From positions 25,890 to 89,889 of the forward strand of contig JBGSKQ010000103.1 of NCBI GenBank assembly GCA_041741095.1: 64,000 nt of DNA, written 5' to 3'. The first letter of the stretch is position 1; every line of letters begins with the position of its first letter. Of the stretch, positions 44,183 to 51,961 are shown in pieces. The notes under the pieces are model-generated. The model saw only the letters and a program-made list of their open reading frames with translations. It searched no databases and had not been told where the DNA came from. Position numbers and translations under genes: made by a program. Source of the DNA: UBA6168 sp041741095 (GTDB lineage Bacteria > Bacteroidota > Bacteroidia > Chitinophagales > Saprospiraceae).

Positions 44183-44502
44183 GGTATATTGATTTATGAA
44201 CATTTAAACTCAAAAGCTTTTCCAAACGGTTTTACTTAAGAGTCGGCGAAGTTCCTTATTTAATATCAAACGGGCAAAAATCTCAATATGTTCGTTTGAC
44301 GGATATTTGACGTGAAGGGGGCAGAGGGGTAACGTTGGAGGTAGTTAAAGTCTGTTAAGATGATCATACTGCAAATTAAGTGACACTTTAAACGGCAGCG
44401 GATCGCAGGTTCGTATTTGCAGGGCAGATTTTTCAAATTTAAAAAACAATTCAAGTAACGCTGGCATTTTCCAAAAGTAACATGCGGGCTATTGAAAGTT
44501 CC

Positions 44503-44510
44503 TAATTTTG
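44503..44510 (+). promoter_or_regulatory. -7 promoter element for gpmI
   Basis: TAATTTTG matches TAnnTTTG and lies 39 bases before ATG 44549. A longer gpmI frame beginning at 44492 would start upstream of this element, so the shorter start is preferred. The rest of the gap 44183-44502 shows no gene or strong hairpin. Confidence 0.6.
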
Positions 44511-44548
44511 CGCCGCCATTTCCAAATAGGACTTTTAAACTGTTTAAA

Positions 44549-46102
44549 ATGAACACCAAGCGTTTCATTCTCATCATCCTCGACGGCTGGGGGCACGGCC
44601 AAAAATACGACGCCGACGCCATTGCCCACGCCAATACGCCCGTGATGGACAGCCTCTATAAAAAATACCCCAATTCAGAACTGGTGACGTATGGTGAATT
44701 GGTAGGGCTGCCGGAAGGCCAGATGGGCAACTCCGAGGTCGGCCACCTCAATATCGGAGCGGGACGTGTTGTGTATCAAGAACTTGCCCGCATCAACAAG
44801 GCTGTTCGGGAAAGGGAACTCCAGACGCACCCTGTGTTGATGGAGGCTTTTCAATATGCTAAAGCGAACAACAAACCTGTGCATTTTATGGGGCTATTGT
44901 CCGACGGCGGCGTCCATTCCCACATTGACCATTTGTTGGCGCTTTGCGATGCCACCCAAGAGCAGGGACTGGAAAAAGTTTATATCCATGCCTTTATGGA
45001 TGGCCGTGACACCGACCCGAAAAGCGGGCTTGGTTTTTTGCAAAATTTGTTGCAACATATTGAATATCAGAATGTTAAGTTGGCAAGTGTTGTTGGCCGC
45101 TACTATGCAATGGATAGGGACAAGCGTTGGGAGCGGGTGAAATTGGCTTACGATCTTTTGGTCAATGGAGTCGGCGAAAGGACAAGCGATGTGCTTTCTA
45201 CGATCAATTCCCGCTATGTAAAAGATGAGACAGATGAGTTTTTGACGCCTATCGTTTGTGCTGACGGTTTTGGTAATCCCACTGCCACCATCCAAGATGG
45301 CGACGTGCTGGTTTGCTTCAATTTCAGGACCGACCGCCCCCGTGAAATTTCTACCGTGCTCACGCAAAAGGACATGCCGGAGTTTGGCATGAAAAAGCTG
45401 GACCTGCACTATGTCACCATGAGCCGCTATGACGAGACCTTCCAAAATATCCATGTCGTTTTTGAAAAAGACAACCTGAACAACACGATCGGGGAGATTA
45501 TTTCCAAAAATGGCTTGACCCAAATGCGCATCGCCGAAACGGAGAAATACCCACACGTCACTTTCTTTTTTTCCGGCGGTAGGGAAGAACCTTTTGAGGG
45601 CGAGCGCCGCTTTATCATCCCATCGCCCAAGGTGGCCACCTACGATCTGAAGCCTGAAATGAGCGCCATCCAAGTCGCCGATGCTGCCATTGCCGACATC
45701 GAGGAAAACCAGCCCAATTTCATTTGCCTGAATTTTGCCAATGCAGATATGGTCGGTCATACGGGCGTTTGGTCAGCAGCCATCAAAGCCGCCGAAACGG
45801 TGGACACTTGCTTGGGCCGTTTGCTTGAAACTGCCCTTCAGCATGACTACGAAGCCATCGTTATAGCCGATCACGGCAATTCAGACTACCTCGTCAATGA
45901 GGATGGCTCGCCCAATACGGCACATACCATGAACCCCGTGCCATGCATCTATGTGAGCAATCACCCTGGGGCGGCAGTGATAAAAAATGGGAAATTGGGC
46001 GACCTTGCCCCGACCATTTTGACCTTGATGGGAATTGAGCCGCCTAAAGAAATGGACGGAGAAATTTTGGTGGTGCCCGTAGAACCTGACGTAGAGGTGT
46101 AG
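44549..46102 (+). CDS. gpmI: 2,3-bisphosphoglycerate-independent phosphoglycerate mutase
   Basis: A 517-residue alkaline-phosphatase-fold mutase. The first metal ligand Asp12 is in ILDGWG, and the phosphoserine nucleophile Ser62 is in GQMGNSEVGHLNIGAGR. The phosphotransferase insert contains IHAFMDGRDT and FNFRTDRPRE. The C-terminal metal ligands appear in NFANADMVGHTG and VIADHGNSD, followed by AHTMNPVPC. It interconverts 3- and 2-phosphoglycerate in glycolysis and gluconeogenesis, using Mn. Length is normal. It is followed 49 bases later by a small lipoprotein gene that may share its transcript. Confidence 0.97.
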   Translation: MNTKRFILIILDGWGHGQKYDADAIAHANTPVMDSLYKKYPNSELVTYGELVGLPEGQMGNSEVGHLNIGAGRVVYQELARINKAVRERELQTHPVLMEAFQYAKANNKPVHFMGLLSDGGVHSHIDHLLALCDATQEQGLEKVYIHAFMDGRDTDPKSGLGFLQNLLQHIEYQNVKLASVVGRYYAMDRDKRWERVKLAYDLLVNGVGERTSDVLSTINSRYVKDETDEFLTPIVCADGFGNPTATIQDGDVLVCFNFRTDRPREISTVLTQKDMPEFGMKKLDLHYVTMSRYDETFQNIHVVFEKDNLNNTIGEIISKNGLTQMRIAETEKYPHVTFFFSGGREEPFEGERRFIIPSPKVATYDLKPEMSAIQVADAAIADIEENQPNFICLNFANADMVGHTGVWSAAIKAAETVDTCLGRLLETALQHDYEAIVIADHGNSDYLVNEDGSPNTAHTMNPVPCIYVSNHPGAAVIKNGKLGDLAPTILTLMGIEPPKEMDGEILVVPVEPDVEV

Positions 46103-46151
46103 TCTAAATTTTCAATCCCTTTAAAGAAAAGTCAAAGTGAAATATTTTCCG

Positions 46152-46697
46152 ATGAAATCATTTTTCCTTCAACTTGCATTTGTTTCAATTCTATGCTCCT
46201 GCGCCGACTCAAGTGGTGAGGTTCTTAAGCCTGGCGAAAAAAAGTACTTTGACTTGAAAGCTTATTTTGATGGCGAAACTCAACGGCTGGAGTTATTCGA
46301 CCATGTAAAAAAAATAGCCATCGTGGACGGTGTGAAGGAAGAACACCTCCAGGATAGCATCAATTTCGATCAGGAACTAAAGGTTTTTTCCAATGCGGAC
46401 ATTAATCGTCCGGCTTGGTCAGATAAATACAGCATTGACAGCGTTTTTAATGAGCGCAAGGAACTCGTTCAACTGGTGTATGAAAATATAGACAATGACT
46501 TGAGGACAAAAAAAATAAGCATTGATTTTGAAGGCGGGAATGTTTCCAGGATTCAAATCGAAAACACATCCAACAGCGCCATTGCCGATACCCGCCAATT
46601 ATTGACCTATTTGCCAAAAACGGGCTACACCATCGAAAGCAAACAGAAAGTCACTTTGTCGGAAGACAATGTGTTCGTGGTGGAAGTGAAATTTTAA
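46152..46697 (+). CDS. small putative lipoprotein of unknown function
   Basis: A 181-residue protein from ATG 46152; a GTG start at 46137 would add five residues. MKSFFLQLAFVSILCSCADS carries a lipobox with Cys at 15 or 17. The mature protein has two alternating segments (YFDLKAYFDGETQRLELFDH, and a later beta-rich part from ELVQLVYENIDND to the end). I do not recognise it. It shares orientation with gpmI and is closed by a strong terminator directly beside a parS-like palindrome. Confidence 0.65.
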   Translation: MKSFFLQLAFVSILCSCADSSGEVLKPGEKKYFDLKAYFDGETQRLELFDHVKKIAIVDGVKEEHLQDSINFDQELKVFSNADINRPAWSDKYSIDSVFNERKELVQLVYENIDNDLRTKKISIDFEGGNVSRIQIENTSNSAIADTRQLLTYLPKTGYTIESKQKVTLSEDNVFVVEVKF

Positions 46698-46720
46698 AAT
46701 TAGCAAAGTTGATTTCATAT

Positions 46721-46759
46721 AAAAGCCAGAAACGTAAGACTTCGTTTCTGGCTTTTTTT
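46721..46759 (+). terminator. bidirectional intrinsic terminator
   Basis: AAAAGCCAGAAACG pairs with CGTTTCTGGCTTTT and is followed by further T residues. It can end both the plus-strand lipoprotein gene and the minus-strand thr operon, whose stop codon is at 46795. Confidence 0.9.
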
Positions 46760-46774
46760 GTTCCACGTGGAACA
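46759..46774. promoter_or_regulatory. parS-like centromere site 1
   Basis: TGTTCCACGTGGAACA is a perfect 16-base palindrome that fits the bacterial parS consensus TGTTNCACGTGNAACA at every fixed position. parS is the loading site for the ParB clamp in chromosome segregation. It sits in the intergenic space next to a terminator, 21 bases from the thrC stop codon. A second copy lies 371 bases away. Confidence 0.8.
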
Positions 46775-46794
46775 TTTTTAAAATACATCCTCCC

Positions 46795-48096
46795 TCAATA
46801 GTTGGCCAGCAACCATTGTTTGAAATCCTGGAAATTTATTCCCAATTCTATCGCTTGTTTTTCTTTGTTTGCCAATATGGCAAGGCGATCCGGCACTTCT
46901 ATCCTTTGCTGTAAAATGGCTTCCACGTCTGGCAGAAATTTCGATGGGTGGGCTGTTTCCAAGATCACTCCCTTAAAAGAAGTGTGGCTTCTTTGGAACT
47001 CATTCAAGGCCAAGTAGCCAACCGCACCGTGCGGGTCAATCGTATAGCCGTACTTGCTATGTACTTCCTTAACCGCAGTTTTCGTGGCTGCGTCGTCAAA
47101 AGCATATCCTGAAACTTCGGCTTTCAAATTGTTCCACGTGGAACCATATAAATCCATCATGCGGGCAAAGTTGGAGGGATTTCCTACGTCCATTGCGTTG
47201 GAAAGGGTAGGGACAGAAGGGCGGGGGGTAAATACGCCTGAATTCAAATATTCCGGGACCACGTCGTTTGCGTTTGTGGCCGCTATGAAGTGCTGAACGG
47301 GCAGGCCCATTGCCTTTGCAAAAAGCCCGGCGGTGAGGTTGCCAAAATTGCCGCTCGGTATGCAGAAAACCACAGGCCTTCCGTCATCCTCCAATTGTTT
47401 GTAGGCTTCAAAGTAATAAAAGGACTGCGGGATGAGCCTGGCGATATTGATGGAATTGGCAGAACTGAGCCGGATTTGTGAGGTCAATTCGTCATCCAAA
47501 AATGCCTGTTTCACCAAAGCTTGGCAGTCGTCAAAAGTGCCTGCCACTTCAATGGCCGTTATGTTTTCCCCAAGGGTGGTCAATTGCTTTTCTTGCAAAT
47601 GGCTCACCTTGCCGGAAGGGTAGAGGACAACCACCTTGATGCCCGGTGTTTTGTAAAAGCCCGCTGCCACTGCACCGCCCGTATCGCCGGAAGTGGCCAC
47701 CAAAATGACCAATTCTTTTTCTTCGCCCCGGTTGAAATAGGACATCAACTGCGCCATGAACCTCGCCCCGAAATCCTTGAAAGCGAGCGATGGGCCGTGA
47801 AAAAGTTCCAAAATGTAAGTTTCATCATCCAGTTTCACCACCGGGGCGGGAAAAGTGATGGCTTTTTCAATAATGGCCTTTAAATCATCGTCCGGAATAG
47901 CGCCGTCAAAAAGCTTTCTACAGATTTCAAAGCCAATCGCTTGAAAAGAATAGCTTTTTAGGTTTTGGATAAAATCCTTTGACAAAAGGGGCAATTTTTC
48001 GGGCATGTAAAGCCCGTTGTCTTCAGGCAAGCCCTTGAAGACTGCTTCTTTCAGGGAAACAAATTTGGAAGTGTTTTTTGTGCTGTATAGACGCAT
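46795..48096 (-). CDS. thrC: threonine synthase
   Basis: A 433-residue PLP enzyme. The Schiff-base lysine is Lys107 in HGPSLAFKDFGARFM, and the phosphate-binding loop is ATSGDTGGAVAAGF. The C-terminal part VILETAHPSKF is typical of the E. coli/yeast-type class. It converts O-phosphohomoserine to threonine. It is the last gene of thrA-thrB-thrC, starting 11 bases after the thrB stop codon. A parS-type palindrome lies within the coding region, encoding part of GSTWNN. Confidence 0.97.
   Translation of the reverse strand: MRLYSTKNTSKFVSLKEAVFKGLPEDNGLYMPEKLPLLSKDFIQNLKSYSFQAIGFEICRKLFDGAIPDDDLKAIIEKAITFPAPVVKLDDETYILELFHGPSLAFKDFGARFMAQLMSYFNRGEEKELVILVATSGDTGGAVAAGFYKTPGIKVVVLYPSGKVSHLQEKQLTTLGENITAIEVAGTFDDCQALVKQAFLDDELTSQIRLSSANSINIARLIPQSFYYFEAYKQLEDDGRPVVFCIPSGNFGNLTAGLFAKAMGLPVQHFIAATNANDVVPEYLNSGVFTPRPSVPTLSNAMDVGNPSNFARMMDLYGSTWNNLKAEVSGYAFDDAATKTAVKEVHSKYGYTIDPHGAVGYLALNEFQRSHTSFKGVILETAHPSKFLPDVEAILQQRIEVPDRLAILANKEKQAIELGINFQDFKQWLLANY
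47130..47145. promoter_or_regulatory. parS-like centromere site 2, inside thrC
   Basis: TGTTCCACGTGGAACC matches the parS consensus at 15 of 16 positions, with the 14-base inner palindrome intact. The last base differs, a variation known among natural parS sites. It is inside the thrC coding sequence and keeps the reading frame. Confidence 0.72.
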
Positions 48097-48107
48097 GGTT
48101 GGATAAG

Positions 48108-49040
48108 CTATAATTTAACTGCGCCCTCTTGGTTGATGGGCGATATAAAAAGTTCGTGTTCAATTTTGGCATCCGAGAAGACCCTTTTCATGGCTTCGCC
48201 CACTTCTTCTGCTATCAAACTGCTCGCATTGAGCGTAAAAATAGACGGCCCCGCCCCTGAAATGCTACAACCCAATGCTCCTGCCTTCAATGCTGCTTCC
48301 TTTACTGCGTAAAAATGCGGGATCAGCCTGGCCCGCTGCGGTTCGATGACTACATCCTGCAAAGCCCTGCCAATGAGACCAATGTCGGAATTATACATGC
48401 CGATAACGAAAGCGCCGAGGTTGGCGCTCTGCTGCACGAGTTTTTTCAAAGGAACCGTATCGCTCAAAATGCTACGGGCATCTTTGGTCAGCACTTCCAC
48501 TTTTGGGTAAATGACCGTAGCGTAAATTCCCTTTGGCACTGGCAAGCGGTGAATGTCAAAAGTCTCATGGTCACGCACCAGCAAAAGGCCGCCCAAGAGG
48601 CAGGGTGCCACATTGTCAGCATGGAAACCGCCAGAGGCCAAGTATTCCCCCTGCATGGCGAAAGGCAATAATTCCTTTTTCTCCAAAGGCCGCTTTAGCA
48701 GCTCATTGATGGCAAAAACGCCCGCCACGGCACTGGCCGCACTGCTGCCTAACCCACTGCCGATAGGCATCTTTTTGTGCAGTTCCATTTCAATACCCTG
48801 CCCTGTTTCACCCAAATGTTCCAGTAGTTTTAAGGCTGCAAAACCAGCAGTGTTTTTTTGCAGATCGTAAGGCAACTTACCCTCTGCCCCTGCAATGAGC
48901 GTGATGCGAAGGCCCGGCTTGTCAGAAAAGCGCACAATGACTTCGTCGCCCGGCTGCTCCAAGGCAAAGCCCATGGTGTCGAAACCTACGGCAGTATTGC
49001 CTACGGAGGCGGGGGCAAAAACTTTGATTCCTGATTTCAT
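48108..49040 (-). CDS. thrB: homoserine kinase
   Basis: A 310-residue GHMP-family kinase. The ATP-binding glycine loop PIGSGLGSSAAS is at 92-103. The N-terminal motif VFAPASVGNTAVGFDTMGFA and the C-terminal GCSISGAGPSIF (motif 3) are present. It phosphorylates homoserine for ThrC. It lies between thrA (81 bases upstream) and thrC (11 bases downstream) on the same strand. Confidence 0.96.
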   Translation of the reverse strand: MKSGIKVFAPASVGNTAVGFDTMGFALEQPGDEVIVRFSDKPGLRITLIAGAEGKLPYDLQKNTAGFAALKLLEHLGETGQGIEMELHKKMPIGSGLGSSAASAVAGVFAINELLKRPLEKKELLPFAMQGEYLASGGFHADNVAPCLLGGLLLVRDHETFDIHRLPVPKGIYATVIYPKVEVLTKDARSILSDTVPLKKLVQQSANLGAFVIGMYNSDIGLIGRALQDVVIEPQRARLIPHFYAVKEAALKAGALGCSISGAGPSIFTLNASSLIAEEVGEAMKRVFSDAKIEHELFISPINQEGAVKL

Positions 49041-49121
49041 TCAAAAATTTATTGTAGCGGACGATTTTGCGTTAACAGCACTCGATTCTTTTTCTGTCAA
49101 TCGTCCGTTATACATCATGTT

Positions 49122-51578
49122 TTATGACAAATAATTCCCTATCCGAATAATCTCCGCAAACACCCCGGCTGCCGTTACCTCGGCACCTGCGCCTGGGCCA
49201 CGCACCACCAGTGGCCTTTCTTTATATCGTTCTGTGGTAAAAACAATCATGTTGTCGCTGCCGTCCAATGAATAAAATGGATGCAAGGCATCCACCGCTT
49301 GCAGGCTGATACTGGCCTTGCCTTGTTCCAAACTGGCTATCATGCGCAGCACTTTTCCTTCATTGGCAGCCTTGGAAACGAGTTGGGCGAAATGCTCGTC
49401 TGCCTTTTCCAGTTCTTCAAAAAATGCATCTACATTGGGGGCATCCTGCGCCGCTTGCGGCAAAATGTTTTCGATTTTTACATCGGGCGCTTCTAAGGAA
49501 AGGCCGATTTCACGGGCCAGGATGAGCAGCTTGCGGCGCACATCCGTTCCGCCCAGGTCTTCCCGTGGATCGGGTTCGGTATAGCCCTGTTTTTTGGCTT
49601 CTTTAACGACCTCGCTGAACTTCATGCCTTCACCGAACTTGTTGAAAATGAAGGACATAGTGCCGGAAAGCACCCCTTCTATCTTAATGATGCGGTCGCC
49701 GCTGCTGATCAGGTCTTCCAAGGTGGAAAGGATGGGAAGGCCAGCGCCTACGTTGGTTTCATATAAAAACTGTACACCACGGCGGGCAGCGATGTTTTTC
49801 AAACGTTGGTATTGGAGGTAAGAAGATGACGTTGCTATTTTGTTAGGAGTGGAGATGGAAATGCTGCTTTCCAAAATAGTTTCGTAGAAATGCGCCACTT
49901 TTTCATTGGCGGTATTGTCCACGAAAATGGTATTGGAGAGGTTGAGGTTTTTCATTTTTTCAATAAAAACAGCCAAGTCCACCTTCTCGCCTTTTTCCTT
50001 TAAAGCACCTTCCCAATCGTCCAGGCCGATGCCGTCATCGTTAAAAACCATCTGTTTGCTGTTGGCCAGGCCGACGACTTTGATTTCGAGGCTGCGTTTT
50101 TCCTTCAGGAATTTTGCTTGCGATTTTATCTGTTTAATCAAAGTAGAACCAATCAAGCCCACTCCCACCATGAACAGGTGAAGCTCTTTGGTATCCGACA
50201 AAAAGAAAGCTTCGTGGAGGGAATTCATCGCCTTCGCCTCGTCGGATTTTGACACTACGACAGAGATGTTTAACTCGGAAGAACCTTGGGCAATGGCCAC
50301 CACGTTCACGCCGTTTTTGCCCAAAGCCTGAAACAGGCGCCCGGCAATGCCGGGCCGGTAACGCATATTTTCACCGATAATGGCCACGACCGACAAATCC
50401 GTTTCCACCTTTATCGGCTCCACCATTTTCTTCTGCATTTCATATTCAAACTCCTGCTCCACTTGCCGGCGGGCCTTGGCAGCCAAATCGGGCGGAATGG
50501 CAAAAGTGATGGAATGCTCCGAAGAACCCTGCGTGATGAGGATGATATTGATGCCCCCCTCTGCCAGGCTGCTGAACAAGCGCCCGGCTATGCCCGGCAC
50601 TCCGAACATGCCACCACCTTGCAAGGTCAACAAAGCCACATTGTTGATGGAGGAAATGCCCGTGACTGTCCGACCTGATGGATCGCGTTTATCGGAAACG
50701 AAAGTGCCTTCAAACTTGGGGTTGAAGGTGTTTTTGATGTAAAGCGGGATGTTCTTTTGCAGGGCAGGTTGCAGGGTCGGCGGATAAATGACCTTGGCCC
50801 CAAAATGAGACATTTCCATCGCCTCGGCGTAGGTCATTTTGGGCACGGTGAAGGCTTTTTTCACCTTGCGGGGGTCGGCGGTCAGAACGCCGTCCACATC
50901 CGTCCATATTTCAATGACCGATGCATTGAGCGCAGCGGCGAGGATGGCAGCCGTGTAATCGGAACCGCCCCGGCCCAAAGTAGTGGTCAGGCCACCTTTC
51001 GAAGTGCCAATAAAACCTGTAACTACTTGAATTTCAGGATGTTGGTTATAATGCTCCCGAATCAGTTCATTGGTAGCCGGAAAATCTACCTTGGCATTGC
51101 CGAAGTCCTTGTTTGTTTTCACAATGCGCCTTGCATCCAAATAGGTGGCTGGAATGCCCGATTGCTGCATGGCATGGGCGATAATGGAAGCGGAATTGCG
51201 TTCGCCGAAGCTCAGCACGTAGTCCATCGTGCGGGACGTGGCTTCCCGCACTAAGAAAATGCCTTGTAGCAAGCTGCCCAGTGCATCGTGGCTTTCGGCC
51301 ATTTCCGATTCGGCTTGTTGGTGAAGGCTTTCGGTCAATAGCTCGGCAATGGCCGCTTCGTGCCGCTTGCGGAATTGATGGTACAAATCAAGGTAGGACT
51401 CGTCGCCGGAGGCAGCCAATCGGCTCATTTCCAGTAAGTTATCGGTGACGCCGCTAAAGGCGGAAAACACGACCGTGAAGCGCTCGCCACGGCTGTAATA
51501 TTCCTTCAGGATTTCTATCAGGCCCTTGATCCGCTCTGGTGTGCCGACGGAGCTTCCGCCAAATTTGAGGACTCGCAT
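49122..51578 (-). CDS. thrA: bifunctional aspartokinase/homoserine dehydrogenase I
   Basis: An 818-residue fusion. The aspartokinase domain (about 1-290) begins MRVLKFGGSSVGTPERI and has GRGGSDYTAA. Paired ACT regulatory domains follow at about 310-455 (GIAGRLFSSLAEGGINIILITQ; GIAGRLFQALGKNGVNVVAI). These bind threonine for feedback inhibition in the E. coli enzyme. The homoserine dehydrogenase domain runs from about 465 to the end, with the NAD(P) loop VGVGLIGSTLI and YTEPDPREDLGGTDVRRKL. It catalyses the first and third steps from aspartate to threonine. It is the first gene of the thr operon. A leader with a long hairpin precedes it. Confidence 0.97.
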   Translation of the reverse strand: MRVLKFGGSSVGTPERIKGLIEILKEYYSRGERFTVVFSAFSGVTDNLLEMSRLAASGDESYLDLYHQFRKRHEAAIAELLTESLHQQAESEMAESHDALGSLLQGIFLVREATSRTMDYVLSFGERNSASIIAHAMQQSGIPATYLDARRIVKTNKDFGNAKVDFPATNELIREHYNQHPEIQVVTGFIGTSKGGLTTTLGRGGSDYTAAILAAALNASVIEIWTDVDGVLTADPRKVKKAFTVPKMTYAEAMEMSHFGAKVIYPPTLQPALQKNIPLYIKNTFNPKFEGTFVSDKRDPSGRTVTGISSINNVALLTLQGGGMFGVPGIAGRLFSSLAEGGINIILITQGSSEHSITFAIPPDLAAKARRQVEQEFEYEMQKKMVEPIKVETDLSVVAIIGENMRYRPGIAGRLFQALGKNGVNVVAIAQGSSELNISVVVSKSDEAKAMNSLHEAFFLSDTKELHLFMVGVGLIGSTLIKQIKSQAKFLKEKRSLEIKVVGLANSKQMVFNDDGIGLDDWEGALKEKGEKVDLAVFIEKMKNLNLSNTIFVDNTANEKVAHFYETILESSISISTPNKIATSSSYLQYQRLKNIAARRGVQFLYETNVGAGLPILSTLEDLISSGDRIIKIEGVLSGTMSFIFNKFGEGMKFSEVVKEAKKQGYTEPDPREDLGGTDVRRKLLILAREIGLSLEAPDVKIENILPQAAQDAPNVDAFFEELEKADEHFAQLVSKAANEGKVLRMIASLEQGKASISLQAVDALHPFYSLDGSDNMIVFTTERYKERPLVVRGPGAGAEVTAAGVFAEIIRIGNYLS

Positions 51579-51602
51579 GGGGGTGCTGGTTTGGGAAAAT
51601 TA

Positions 51603-51668
51603 ATTGGTGGATAAGTGGATTAGTAAATTAGATGAAACGTATTCAATCTAATCCACATATCCTCCAAT
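51603..51668. repeat. long-armed hairpin in the thrA leader
   Basis: The 21-base arms 51603-51623 and 51648-51668 match at 19 of 21 positions (TGGATTAG / CTAATCCA core) across a 24-base loop. The hairpin lies between the thrA start codon at 51578 and the promoter element at 51693. It is of the same kind as the hairpins at gene ends in this window. Whether it regulates thrA is unknown. Confidence 0.7.
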
Positions 51669-51692
51669 CGGATGCTTACGAAAAATGAGTGC

Positions 51693-51700
51693 CAAAAGTA
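51693..51700 (-). promoter_or_regulatory. -7 promoter element for the thr operon
   Basis: TACTTTTG on the minus strand fits TAnnTTTG and has a TTG 22 bases upstream. Transcription would begin near 51687, giving a leader of about 110 bases that contains the hairpin at 51603-51668. No run of threonine or isoleucine codons typical of an attenuator peptide was seen. Confidence 0.55.
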
Positions 51701-51842
51701 GGAATTTGAAGGACGACGGCTCCAACAAATAGCCCTTTCATCAAATATGAATCGCAGAGCGCCTTCTTTTGTTACTTTGCTGCGATTTTTATTTCGGACA
51801 GTTACACATAGAATTAATCCAGTCCTAATTCTGTGAGAACCT

Positions 51843-51850
51843 TAATTTTG
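51843..51850 (+). promoter_or_regulatory. -7 promoter element for the TPR/PD40/OmpA gene
   Basis: TAATTTTG fits TAnnTTTG and lies 112 bases before ATG 51962. Together with the thrA element it accounts for the 383-base divergent gap, in which no other gene is seen. Confidence 0.5.
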
Positions 51851-51961
51851 CAGTCTTGAAATTTTAAAATAATTAGCCTGATATAAATTCTCCCTGCCTT
51901 CTGCCCACCTCGCACACTTTTTGAACATTACCGTTGTTTTTGGTTTAAAATCGGTTTTAAC

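Noticed and set aside
44894..45760. 288-codon frame antisense to gpmI
   Set aside because: gpmI is a complete conserved enzyme; the antisense frame has no recognisable domain.
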